Assembly (NCBI RefSeq): GCF_027579695.1
Contig: NC_083571.1
Span: forward strand, 48,831,890 to 48,895,889
DNA from: Neoarius graeffei
Taxonomy: Eukaryota; Chordata; Actinopteri; Siluriformes; Ariidae
Length of the DNA stretch: 64,000 bases
Direction: 5' to 3'
Position 1 is the stretch's first letter; every line of letters starts with the position of its first letter. The translations under genes were made by a program, and so were the position numbers. The notes under the pieces were generated by a model. The model was given only the letters and a program-made list of their open reading frames with translations. It did not search any database and was not told the origin of the DNA. This document shows positions 35,305-45,843 of this stretch, piece after piece.

Positions 35305-35898
35305 ATGGAGTCCTCCCCCTTCGCGGACCTGATCCATGCCCTTGCCATGGCCCAACAGAGCCAGCACCAGGCACTGGTTGCCCTCCGAAAGGAGCAAGTG
35401 CAAAGTTTCGAGGCCCTGGTGCTGGCGCAACAGGAAGACCATCAGGCGTTCTGGCACCTCCTCGCGTCGGCAGGGTCCACCACCTCCACCGCTGCGGGCC
35501 CTCCCCACCTCACCCTAATGAAGATGGGCCCGCACGATGACCCCGAGGCCTTCTTAGCGCTCTTTGAGCAAGCAGCAGAGGCCTGGGGCTGGCCGGTGGA
35601 ACAGCGCGTGGCGCACCTCCTCCCCCTGCTAACAGGCGAGGCGCAGCTTGCTGCACTACAGCTCCCCGCCGACAGCCGGCTGGTCTACGTAGACCTGCGC
35701 CGGGCTGTCCTCCAGCATGTGGGGCGCACCCCAGAACAACAGCGCCAGCACTTCCGCGCTGTACACCTAGAGGAGGTCGGCTGGCCGTTCGTGTTTGGCC
35801 AGCAACTCCAGGATGCCTGCCGGCAGTGGCTGAGGGCTGACAACCGCGATGCAGAGGGAATCATCGATCTGGTGGTACTGGAGCAGTCCATCGCCTAA
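35305..35898 (+). pseudogene. Gag with SCAN-like domain, Gmr1-like element
   Basis: Starts at the first ATG after the primer site (GCCCCATGGAG). Residues 1-60 are a Gln-rich helical segment; the core DDPEAFLALFEQAAEAWGW is a gag helix. Residues from about 145 (QRQHFRAVHLEEVGWPF, LQDACRQWLRAD, EGIIDLVVLEQSIA) match the pattern of the SCAN dimerisation domain, which is known to derive from Gmr1-type gag. A TAA at 35896 stops the frame in the middle of the SCAN-like domain; the expected continuation (LPEGT, then WVQCHCP) follows downstream in the same frame. Either decayed or a readthrough site; decay is more likely. Confidence 0.82.
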
Positions 35899-36540
35899 CT
35901 TCCAGAAGGGACCGCGGAGTGGGTCCAGTGCCACTGCCCGGCATCGCTGGATCAGGCCATCAAGTTGGCTGTTCCAATGGCAGAATCGCAGATCTCCTCT
36001 TCTCCTCTCTCTCTCTCTCTCCCTCCCCTTCTGTGTCTCGTCCTCACCCCGTTCCCCCACCATGGAGGCGGGGGCCAGCTCCACCACAACTGGCCCGCCA
36101 CACCCGCGGTGCCCTTCCATTTCCCGCTTCCGTGTCTGTCTCTCCCCCCCTCAGGTGAGTGAGCCCCAGAGTGCCGGTGCAGAGAGAGAGCCCGGGCCAG
36201 TTTGCTGGCGCTGCAGGGAGCCAGGGCACCTCCAGCATCAGTGCTTGGCAATGGAGGTGGGCGCGGTGGTCCGGATCCCTGACATGCCAGGAACCGCCCT
36301 TGATCAGGCTGGAGCATATCGCATACCGGTGAGTGTCCAAGGGGATACATATCAGGCTTTGGTGGACTCTGGCTGTAATCAGACCTCAATCAATCAAAGC
36401 CTGGTGCAAGACGAGGCATTGGGGGGGAGCACAATTGGTGAAGGTGTTGTGTGCACACGGGGAGGTTCACAATTACCCTTTAGTGTTGGTCCACATTCTG
36501 TTTCGAGGGGAGAAATTTACCGGTAGTGTAAAGGCGGCGG
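35899..36540 (+). pseudogene. Nucleocapsid and protease, Gmr1-like element
   Basis: Frame 35849-36526 contains one CCHC zinc knuckle (CWRCREPGHLQHQC) and then the aspartic protease motif YQALVDSGCNQTSINQSLV with the DSG catalytic triad. A Ser/Pro-rich low-complexity stretch from (CT)n at 36000-36023 separates SCAN-like gag from the knuckle. The frame shifts after the protease into the next one (36333-37226). Confidence 0.8.
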
Positions 36541-38010
36541 TTAATCCTCGTCTTACCCACTCGATAATTTTGGGGACTGATTGGCCAGGATTTCGGGAGT
36601 TAATGACTCATTTAGTGAAGAGTGGGGCCTGCCATAGTTCAGCGGGGGGAGGTCCCGGAGTGGCATTGGCGGGAGCAGCTGTCACAGAGCCGTCTATGTC
36701 ATCACCGCATCAGAGTGAGGAGCAGCAGGCTCCTCCTCCCTCTCTTGGGGAATCCCTCGCGGATTTCCCGTTAGAGCAGTCACGAGATGAGACTCTGCGG
36801 CATGCGTTTGACCAAGTGAGAGTAATCGATGGTCAAACACTCCAGCCAAATGCCACTCTGTCCTTCCCCTATTTTTCCATTATGAAGGATAGGTTATACC
36901 CAGTGACACAGGACACTCAGACTAAGGAGCCAATCACACAACCTTTGATCCCAAAGAGCCGCCGGGAATTGGTATTCCAGGTGGCTCACTTTAATCCCAT
37001 GGATGGACACTTGAGGCAGGATAAGACACTATCCCGAAAAATATCCCGGTTCTATTGGCCAGGGATTCGCGGCGATGTCCGTAGGTGGTGTACGGCGTGC
37101 CGCAAATGCCAGTTAGTAAATCCAGTGGCCATTCCAAAAGCGCCTTTGCGCCCTCTACCATTAATCGAGACCCCGTTCGAAAGAATTGGGATGGATTTCA
37201 TCCAGCCATTAGATCGGTCAACATGAGGGTATTGCTTTATTTTAGTTCTGGTGGACTATGCAACGCGATACCCGGAAGCAGTGCCTCTTCACAATATCTC
37301 AGCATGTAGTATTGTGGAAGCAATCTTCCACGTCATATCCCGAGTCAGAATCCCCAAAGAGATTCTGACTGATCAAAGCACTTTGTTTATGTCACGCACA
37401 CTGTGTGAACTGTATGGGTTACTGGAAATTAAGCTGATCCGCACCAGCATTTATCACCCACAAACAGATGGTTTAGTCGAACGGTTCAATCGCACCCTCA
37501 AGAATATAATTAAAAAGTTTGTACGTGAGGGTGCACATAATTGGGATAAATGGCTCAAACCCCTGTTATTTGTACTGCGAGAGGTCCCACAAGCCTCCAC
37601 GGGGTTCTCCCCATTCGAATTATTATATGGGCGTAAGCCGCGCGGTATCCTAGATGTACTGCGGGAAAATTGGGAGGAGGGACCTTCACCGAGCAAAAAT
37701 GAAATTCAATACGTTATCGACCTGCGCACAAAACTCCACACACTCACACACCTAACCCAGGAGAATTTGCGGCAGGCTCAAGAATGGCAAATCCGCCTGT
37801 ATGACAGGGCTACGCGCTGTAGGGAGTTCACACCGGGAGATAAAGTACTCGTACTGTTGCCCACGTCGAGCTCCAAATTGATCGCCAAGTGGCAAGGACC
37901 CTTTGAGGTCACACGGCGAGTCGGGGACGTTGACTATGAGGTGAGGCAAACGATAGGGGTGGGGCGCTACAGATTTACCACCTCAATCTGCTCAAACTCT
38001 GGAACGAGGA
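36541..38010 (+). pseudogene. Integrase, Gmr1-like element
   Basis: Frame 36333-37226 carries the HHCC region (HFNPMDGHLRQDKTL, then CTACRKCQ) and the first core block (RIGMDFIQPLDRS), followed by TGA. Frame 37251-38084 continues the core (ILVDQSTLFMS-type Asp block read as ILTDQSTLFMS, and SIYHPQTDGLVERFNRTLKN with the catalytic Glu), then FTPGDKVLVLLP and a GPF motif (WQGPFEVTRRVG). It lies upstream of RT, the reverse of the usual Ty3/gypsy order. One stop and a frame change separate the halves. Confidence 0.87.
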
Positions 38011-38017
38011 GGTCCCT

Positions 38018-39540
38018 ATGGCATTGGTGTCGTTGGTTCCAGAGAAGGCGGAGCTGGGGCCGGAGGTTCAAAAGGGAACATTGACATCGTGTACCTCTCC
38101 GGTCCCCTGTGGAGACCACCTCTCCCCGACCCAACCCATGGAGGTTGCCCAGTTGCAGACCGAATTTTCGGACGTGTTCTCGCCCCTGCCCGGCCGCACC
38201 CGCCTCATAGAACACCACATTGAGATGCCCCCGGGGGTGGTAGTGCACAGCCGCCCTTACAGGCTACCCGAACACAAGAAAAAGGTGGTTTGGGAAGAAC
38301 TCGAGGCCATGCTTGAAATGGGCATCGTCGAGGAGTCCCACAGTGACTGGAGCAGCCCGGTGGTCTTGGTTCCCAAGGCCGACGGGTCGGTCCAGTTCTG
38401 TGTGGACTATAGAAAAGTCAACGCGGTGTCTAAATTCGATGCGTACCCAATGCCTCGTATTGACGAGTTGCTGGATTGACTAGGCACAACTCACTTTTAT
38501 TTGACACTGGATTTGACAAACGGTTATTGGCAGATCCCCTTGACGCCACTATCCCGAGAAAAAATGGCCTTTTCCACACCGTTTGGCTTACACCAGTTCG
38601 TCACACTTCCTTTTGGGCTATTTGGGGTGCCCGTTACGTTCTAGTGGCTTATGGACAGGGTCCTCCGCCCCCACGCCACCTATGCGGCCGCATACTTAGA
38701 CGAGATTATAATCTATAGTAATGACTGGCCGCGGCATCTGCAACACCTGAGGGCCGTCCTTAGGTCGCTGAGGCGAGCGGGTCTCACAGCCAACCCAAAG
38801 AAGTGTGCGATTGGGCGGGTGGAAGTAAGGTATCTGGGCTTCCACTTGGGCAATGGGCAGGTGTGTCCCCAAATTAATAAGACAGCAGCAATTGCGGCCT
38901 GCCCGAGGCCCAAGACCAAAAAGGGGGTGAGACAGTTCCTGGGGCTGGCTGGCTACTATCATAGGTTTATACCTAATTATTCGGATGTCACCAGCCCGCC
39001 GACTGATCTCACTAAAAAGGGGGCACCAGATCCGGTCCAGTGGACGGAGCAACGCCAGCGGGCTTTCTCTGAGGTGAAGGCTGCACTGTGTGGGGGGCCA
39101 CTGTTAAACTCCCCTGACTTTTCTCTCCCCTTTATGTTGCAGACGGACGCATCGGACAGAGGGCTGGGGGCTGTTCTGTCCCAGGAGGTAGAGGGGGAGG
39201 ATCGCCCCGTGCTGTACATCAGCTGAAAGCTGTCGATGCGTGAGGGGCGCTACAGCACGATAGAGAAAGAGTGCCTAGCCATCAAGTGGGCAGTCCTCGC
39301 CCTCCGCTACTACCTGCTGGGACGCCCTTTCACCCCCTGTTCAGACCACGCGCCCCTCCAGTGGCTCCACCACATGAAGGATGCCAACGCGTGGATCACC
39401 CATTGGTATCTGGCACTCCAGCCCTTTAACTTCAAGGTGATCCACAGGCCGGGGGGCGCAGATGGTCATGGTGGACTTCCTCTCCCGTCGGGGGGGGGGG
39501 GGGAGTCGGCTGCAGGCCGGACAGCTGCCCGGCCTGAGTC
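38018..39540 (+). pseudogene. Reverse transcriptase and RNase H, Gmr1-like element
   Basis: Frames 38018-38479, 38651-39226 and 39236-39540 together cover RT (VVLVPKADGSVQFCVDYRKV) and RNase H (LQTDASDRGLGAVLSQEVEG, YSTIEKECLAIKWAVLALRY). A stop replaces an Arg codon at 38477-38479; frameshifts lie around 38500-38650; another stop is at 39224-39226. The RT active site reads Y-L-D-E instead of Y-x-D-D (Glu codon 38702-38704). Confidence 0.87.
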
Positions 39541-39554
39541 GGGCGGTGGGGGTA

Positions 39555-39867
39555 TGTGGCAGTGGGGGCATGGTCAAGTGTCGGTCTGTGACCGGAGGGC
39601 AGAGTCAGGGAAGGTAAGTGGCAGAATCACTACACCTGATGTCAGTTAACCTGTGTTTGTGTGTCTTCCCCAGTGACCGCGCCCTATATAATGAGAGAGA
39701 GAGCAGAGGAAGGGAGCTCTCTCCCCAACCAGACAACTGATGTGTGTGTGCGTGTCTGTGTGACTGGGAGATTGGAAAAGCTGAAAAGCTGAAAATAAAA
39801 GAGTTTTTGGAACTCAGTTCTGGCCTGCCGTACTTCTGTGCTCCACCCACCCGCTCAAAGTCTTACA
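39555..39867 (+). repeat. 3-prime LTR of the Gmr1-like element
   Basis: 313 bp, preceded by the purine-rich GGCGGTGGGGGTA. It has an extra AAAAGCTG copy relative to the 5-prime LTR. Confidence 0.88.
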
Positions 39868-40250
39868 GAGTTCATTAACCATTCGCGCTTTAGATGCAAG
39901 AGATCTAATATTTAATAGCCACACCTTTAGATCAAAGGTGCTGGCAGTGGCTGTACAGTCAGTATGATCTAATTTTATATTGATAAGGTTACTGGAGCAA
40001 ACTCTCTGAATATTTCTACTTTTTTGTTGAGCTCGGGGAACAGACACAGTCTCGATGTAGTGGACCCTGAGTGACAACTCTGTGCAGCTATCAGACAGTC
40101 GGTTTAGCCTGTTCGTCTGCTCCCTGGCCTTGGCTCTGGATTGTCAGAAATTAACTAGGCCTGTTCTGAGACTATGACCTATGCTGCAGGAAATGAGAGC
40201 AGCACCTTCCCGAGTAGAATGGATACCGTCCCGCCCTAACAGTTGCCACG

Positions 40251-40510
40251 CCAGTTTTAATATGTTTTAGAATTCTGTACAAAGATAATTATCAGTCACA
40301 ACTTCACATTACATTCTCAGCAATTTAACTGAACATTATAATGCATTATTAAAGTTGTAAAAGCATACAAAGAATTGTTAGCAGATTACAAAGACTTACA
40401 GGCAGCAATCTTTCTGAAATGTTAATATAGCTGTCTAAGTAAACTCTTACTCCTTTATGCTAGTATTCTTTTTTAAATTTATAAAAAAATATATAGATAA
40501 ATATATTCAC
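40251..40510. other. Lectin intron next to exon A
   Basis: AT-rich sequence without recognisable repeats. On the minus strand it begins with the splice donor GTGAAT right after exon A. Confidence 0.6.
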
Positions 40511-40790
40511 CTGGGGTTATTGTTGCCGTTGTTGACTATGGAGTTGCCAATGTGAATCTCCACACCATTTATCCGCTCTGCATAGCCGTCACCCCTGTTT
40601 GTGATGATTACATTCTTAATATCATACACTCCCAACAAATCCACTCTCCACCATGGGTTGTAGTTCAGATTTGTGTGTGCACATGAGCCGGAACTCAGGG
40701 ATGATGCTCTGTTGCCGTCAATAGCACGGGAAGCATAAAATGTCATATATAGAGAAGATTGTGTTGCTATTCCATTTACAGCCACATTGT
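40511..40790 (-). CDS. F-type lectin (fucolectin) domain, first exon
   Basis: Host exon for residues 2-94 of a 140-residue F-type lectin domain. It follows an acceptor CTCTCCAG and ends CCCCAG|GTGAAT, a good donor. Family features: NVAVNG start, ASRAIDGN calcium-site region, CAHTN, NPWWRVDLL, TNRGDGYAERINGVEIHIG and the terminal NNGNNNPR. The fucose-binding pattern H-X26-R-X-D-X4-R is exact (His39, Arg66, Asp68, Arg73). The two adjacent Cys that follow R-x-D in eel agglutinin are Gly-Tyr here. The first residue (Asp) is split over the splice site, consistent with the phase-1 donor at 54061. The exon has no stop or frameshift. In fish such proteins are secreted pattern-recognition lectins; the signal peptide is not in this exon. 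Confidence 0.92.
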
Positions 40791-40802
40791 CTGGAGAGGA
40801 GA

Positions 40803-41220
40803 TGGAGAGAACATTTTAGTGTCATATTGTTTTGTAATTTTCCTTTTCTCTGAGTGTTGCCTCTTCAAGTACTAATGACTCAGAACATTCTGCACTGAAA
40901 CATGTTCATCTTATCATGCTTGTTACATGTGTAGCAGACGTGCATAGCAGATGTGCGTACAAGCCAGTGATTAGAGACGATCAAAATCAGCTTTAGAGCT
41001 GATCACACTCCCAGCACATGATCAGGGCATGTAAGTGCAGTGATGTAATGCAATAGATGTAATGTCTCCTTTTTATCTAGTAAAGTGTATATATCGATTT
41101 GAGAACAAAGGGACGGTATGAGGGGTGTGCCGAACTCTCATCACTTGTCCGTTTCTGCAATAAACCTTTCTCTTGCAAAAGGAGGAGACTGGTGTTGGTG
41201 TTTGTCATTTTTCCATGACA
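40803..41220 (+). repeat. 5-prime LTR of ERV-1
   Basis: 418 bp, TGGAGAGAAC...CCATGACA. TATA-like GTATATATC near 41087 and polyadenylation-like AATAAACC near 41159. About twenty differences from the 3-prime LTR by eye, so it is not recent. Confidence 0.85.
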
Positions 41221-41520
41221 AATCTTGGCATCCTTGGGTGGGCTGCATGACTTCTGCGGTCTTCTGGGCAGCAAGCAGACCAGAGGACGCTTATGGAGAA
41301 ACAAACATCCATCCTTAACCTCGTATTCTTCAGAGAAGAGGCAGCCTTTGCCGCCCAGATGCAGGAAACACTGCAGTCCACCATTAAATAGGTAGGAACC
41401 ACTAATTCTGTTTGACCTCATTTAAAGGTCACAAAATTAAAGGAGTACTGAAATTACTGATCAGTGAAGTTTAATGTCTGTGTCATGGCAAAGATGTATC
41501 AGTGAGGAGTCAATGATCTA
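41221..41520 (+). other. ERV-1 leader region
   Basis: Sequence between the LTR and the Tc1 insertion. A TTGGCATCCTTGGG word a few bases after the LTR is where a primer-binding site would be, but I cannot match it to a tRNA. A short frame (MEKQTSILNLVFFREEAAF) opens at about 41300 and stops after some 33 codons. It continues after the Tc1 element at 43125 to about 43270. Confidence 0.4.
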
Positions 41521-43124
41521 CAACCCCGCTTCCAAAAAAGTTGGGACAAAGTACAAATTGTAAATAAAACGGAATGCAATGATGTGGAAGTTTCAAAATT
41601 CCACATTTTATTCAGAATAGAACATAGATGACATATCAAATGTTTAAACTGAGAAAATGTATCATTTAAAGAGAAAAATTAGATGATTTTAAATTTCATG
41701 ACAACAACACATCTCAAAAAAGTTGGGACAAGGCCATGTTTACCACTTTGAGACATCCCCTTTTCTCTTTACAACAATCTGTAAACGTCTGGGGACTGAG
41801 GAGACAAGTTGCTCAAGTTTAGGGATAGGAATGTTAACCCATTCTTGTCTAATGTAGGATTCTAGTTGCTCAACTGTCTTAGGTCTTTTTTGTTGTATCT
41901 TCCGTTTTATGATGCACCAAATGTTTTCTATGGGTGAAAGATCTGGACTGCAGGCTGGCCAGTTCAGTACCCGGACCCTTCTTCTATACAGCCATGATGC
42001 TGTAATTGATGCAGTATGTGGTTTGGCATTGTCATGTTGGAAAATGCAAGGTCTTCCCTCAAAGAGATGTCATCTGGATGGGAGTATATGTTGCTCTAGA
42101 ACCTGGATATACCTTTCAGCATTGATGGTGTCTTTCCAGATGTGTAAGCTGCCCATGCCACATGCACTAATGCAACCCCATACCATCAGAGATGCAGGCT
42201 TCTGAACTGAGCGCTGATAACAACTTGGGTCGTCCTTCTCCTCTTTAGTCCGAATGACACGGCATCCCTGATTTCCATAAAGAACTTCAAATTTTGATTC
42301 ATCTGACCACAGAACAGTTTTCCACTTTGCCACAGTCCATTTTAAATGAGCCTTGGCCCAGAGAAGACGTCTGTGCTTCTGGATCATGTTTAGATACGGC
42401 TTCTTCTTTGAACTATAGAGTTTTAGCTGGCATCAGCGGATGGCATGGTGAATTGTGTTCACAGATAATGTTCTCTGGAAATATTCCTGAGCCCATTTTG
42501 TGATTTCCAATACAGAAGCATGTCTGTATGTGATGCAGTGCCGTTTAAGGGCCCGAAGATCACGGGCACCCAGTATGGTTTTCCGGCCTTGAACCTTACG
42601 CACAGAGATTCTTCCAGATTCTCTGAATCTTTTGATGATATTATGCACTGTAGATGATCATATGTTCAAACTCTTTGCAATTTCACACTGTCGAACTCCT
42701 TTCTGATATTGCTCCACTATTTGTCGGCACAGAATTAGGGGGATTGGTGATCCTCTTCCCATCTTTACTTCTGAGAGCCACTGCCACTCCAAGATGCTCT
42801 TTTTATACCCAGTCATGTTAATGACCTATTGCCAATTGACCTAATGAGTTGCAATTTGGTCCTCCAGCTGTTCCTTTTCTGTACCTTTAACTTTTCCAGC
42901 CTCTTATTGCCACTGTCCCAACTTTTTTGAGATGTGTTGCTGTCCTGAAATTTCAAATGAGCCAATATTTGGCATGAAATTTCAAAATGTCTCACTTTCA
43001 ACATTTGATATGTTGTCTATGTTCTATTGTGAATACAATATCAGTTTTTGAGATTTGTAAAGTATTGCATTCCGTTTTTATTTACAATTTGTACTTTGTC
43101 CCAACTTTTTTGGAATTGGGGTTG
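41521..43124 (-). mobile_element. Tc1/mariner transposon with TA duplication
   Basis: 1604 bp bounded by TA (41519-41520, 43125-43126). Very long inverted ends: the first 13 bases CAACCCCGCTTCC pair with the last ones (GGAATTGGGGTTG), and similarity continues inward beyond 60 bp. Minus-strand frames encode the HTH part (42433-42648, ESGRISVRKVQGRKTILG) and the catalytic part (42070-42387, [14 protein letters not shown] with a catalytic Asp, and [12 protein letters not shown]). Stops and frameshifts between them, including TGA near 42660, show that transposase is broken. Confidence 0.9.
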
Positions 43125-43272
43125 TAGAAACTGGGTTTCCAAGATAGAAGTTCTGGGAACTTTGACTTCCACAATGGCTAAGGATTCAAGTTTCCCTTAG
43201 TACTTGAGAAAAACTAAGGATTTATACTGACGGGTATATCTTATGGAACTACAGTAAGTTTGTTAAACTAAT

Positions 43273-43480
43273 TGAACTAGTTGGAGGTCGCTGGCACCAG
43301 GAGAAGAGGCAGACCCAGGAAGACGTGGGCCAAGGTGGTCGCTGACGACCTGAAGACATTCCATCTGTCCCCGGAAGTGGCCACTGACCGGGTTGCCTGG
43401 AAGAAGGCTGTGAATACTCACATGCAACGTCATACCCGCCCCCAGGTGGAACATAATGATGTAAACGGATAGTGAGTGAG
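43273..43480 (+). pseudogene. LINE ORF2 C-terminal fragment
   Basis: The plus-strand frame at 43281-43472 reads RRRGRPRKTWAKVVADDLKT and later WKKAVNTHMQ, a basic C-terminal segment common in non-LTR retrotransposon ORF2 proteins. A GTGAGTGAGTGTGAGTG tail follows. 5-prime truncated; clade not assigned. Confidence 0.6.
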
Positions 43481-43984
43481 TGTGAGTGTGAATGAAAGCA
43501 AGTTGGTTAAGAGGTAGTTTGGTTGAATGGCATAACTTGTGATGGGTAGTTGCCAGCAAAAGATGGATCCGCCATTGACGCTCAGTCATTGTTACGCCCA
43601 TGACATGTTAAATTGTTCCTACACAGATAATAAAAACACCAGGCTCATCCTATATACACCCGTGTGCTCTCCTTTGTATACTCTGATCTCCTGTGTGTGT
43701 GTGGGAGAGAGTTGTGCCGCGAGAGTGAGATCTCCTGTGTGTGCGTGTGCACACATGCACACATTTTTATTTTTAATGCAGCGTGGATGATGCAAGTTTT
43801 ATTTCATTATTCTATGCATACAGTTGGAATAAGAGTTTCTCTCTGTAACAAGGAGTCAAGTAATTTGTAGTAAAACGGGTTTGTGCCATAACAAAGGCAC
43901 TGAAGACACAACACGGCACACGATAAGGCACTCATGTTGTTCATATGATAGTCCTAACATAACATTCATGAGTGTTAACTATGG
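43481..43984. other. Unassigned sequence inside ERV-1
   Basis: Short TG/GA-rich stretches and no recognisable domain. It may be ERV-derived or the 3-prime end of the minus-strand LINE to its right. Confidence 0.35.
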
Positions 43985-45552
43985 GGAAGACTCTCTAGCA
44001 CAGTTTGATATCTGGGTAAAAGAATGTGGGTTTCCCGAAAAGGGAAGTTTTAATATGAGGTAGTTGGAAGGCTTAATAAAAGGCTTTAGATAAGAAAGAG
44101 AAGGATGAATTAGACAAAAATTTAAAAAAGAATGAGCCATTTTTAGTAAACTGGAAGAGATTATGTTTTCTAACTCATGTAAATTTGTTCCAGAACAAAA
44201 CATATTTGTGTCATCAGCAAATAATACCATCTTAAATATCTTTGATACATTGCACATATCATTTATATAAAGAATAAACAGTTTAGGACCCAATACTGAC
44301 CCCTGGGGGACAACACAATCAATATTCAAATGAGTTGAGACAGAGTCACCCAACTTCACAAATTGTGTCCTGTTGCTCAAATAACTTCTTATCCAATTTA
44401 ATACAACTCCCCTTATCCCATATTGTTCCATCTTATTAATTAATATATCATGATTCATAGTATCAAAAGCTTTTTGAAGAGCAATAAATATCCCAGCGAC
44501 ATATTTATCATCTATAGAGTTACTGATTTCTTCAATTGATTCCATTAGTGCCATCTCTGTTGATCTATTTACTCTAAATCCATATTGGCCATCACTGAGT
44601 AGTTTGTATTTTTCAATGAATTTATCTACTCTGTTATTGAATATTTTTTCAAGAATTTTGGAGAATAGAGAAGGTAAAGAAACAGGTCTGTAATTTGTGA
44701 AGTTGTGTTTGTCCCCAGATTTATACAGTGGAATTACTTTTGCTATTTTCATATTGCTTGGAAATGTACCGGTTTGAACTGATAAGTTACAGATATATGT
44801 TAATGGCTTAGAAATCCCCCCAATAATAGTTTTCACTAGTTTCATATCAATATCATTACAATCTGTGGATATTTTATGACTACATTTATTAACTATATCA
44901 ATAATTTCCTTCTCATCTACTGGTGTAAGAAACATAGAACAAGAATTCCTCTTTATAATATTATCTATACAATCATCATTTGTTACCGGATCAGAGATAT
45001 TTTGAGCTAATCTTGGTCCAACATTAACAAAAAAATTATTAAAACTATTAGCAACTACATCCATGTTATAATTTTTGATACCTTTGTCATTAAAGTATTT
45101 AGGGTAATGTATTTGTCCAGAGCCATCTTTAATAATACTATTTAATATATTCCATATTCCTTTAATATTATTTTTGCTATTATATATTAATTTACCATAA
45201 TAATCCTTCCTACATCTCCTTATGATACTCATTAACTTTTTATATTTTTTATATTTATTTTCTGCCTCTTTGGTTCTTAATTTAATAAATTCTCTATATA
45301 GAGTGTTTTTCTTCTTACAAGCATTTTGTAATCCCTTAGTAATCCAAGGTTGGTCATTATAGTTTTGTTTTGTACTATATTGCTTCAGTGGGCAATTATC
45401 ATCATATAATAATTTGAATATACTTAAAAAGTTATCATATGCTCTATCAATGCTATTCTCTCTATAAACTGATTCCCAGTCTTGCATTAATAAATCATTA
45501 TTTAATGCAAACATGGCTAATTCTCTAATTACTCTCAAATTTTTTGTCAAAT
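43985..45552 (-). pseudogene. LINE reverse transcriptase, long open frame, catalytic Asp lost
   Basis: A nearly uninterrupted 500-codon minus-strand frame of a non-LTR retrotransposon. Residues about 1-200 are the linker after the endonuclease, rich in Lys/Asn/Tyr. RT blocks follow in order: KVIPLYKSGDKHNFTNYRPV, QYGFRVNRSTEMAL, motif A, VVPQGSVLGPKLFILYIND, and LFADDTNMF (motif C intact). Motif A reads FIALQKAFDT where FIDLQKAFDT is expected: the catalytic Asp is Ala (codon 44480-44482). The frame goes wrong after motif C (residue about 490). It is AT-rich compared with the surrounding ERV. The endonuclease domain is missing. Clade uncertain. Confidence 0.85.
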
Positions 45553-45843
45553 ATGTCTTGTATGTGTGCAACACAGTGTAAGATGAGGACTAAAATTAGA
45601 ACAGGCTGCGCACCCAACCCCAAATAGCCCCTTTGACCATCTACAAATGGACTTTATGGAACTTTCACCTAGTGAGGGGAAAAGGTATTGCTTGGTGATG
45701 GTTGATATGTTCTCCAAGTGGATAGAAGTTTTCCCTACAGCAAAACAGGACTCAGATACCGTGGCCAAGGCCCTCCTATGAGATATAATTCCCCGATGGG
45801 GCATTCCAAGGAAGATTTCCAGTGATAATGGCACACCATTTAC

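Larger units (their letters stand above)
34956..39867 (+). mobile_element. Gmr1-like Ty3/gypsy retrotransposon, full length
   Basis: LTRs at 34956-35260 and 39555-39867 (TGTGGCAG...CTTACA), flanked by GAGTG and GAGTT, a 5-bp duplication with one mismatch. Domain order is gag, zinc knuckle, protease, integrase, reverse transcriptase, RNase H. Integrase before RT is the diagnostic reversed order of the Gmr1 clade. A primer-binding-like site (TGGTGCTGAAACCCGGGA) follows the left LTR by one base. LTRs differ by about a dozen substitutions and an 8-bp duplication by eye. Several stops and frameshifts and a changed RT active site show that it is dead. Confidence 0.9.
34030..40250 (-). mobile_element. 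L2/CR1-like LINE split by a Gmr1-like element
   Basis: Minus-strand LINE in two pieces, 39868-40250 and 34030-34955, that continue each other across the Ty3/gypsy insertion. The right piece ends an esterase-like or linker segment (LLGRDGIHSTREGAALIS) and starts the apurinic endonuclease domain (LNIRSLASKARMVNEL). The left piece continues the endonuclease (TGRGGGVVVIYND, KALVVGDFNIHFDNPED, HTLDLILT) and the linker after it. Reverse transcriptase and 3-prime end are absent, so this copy was cut at both sides. Confidence 0.75.
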
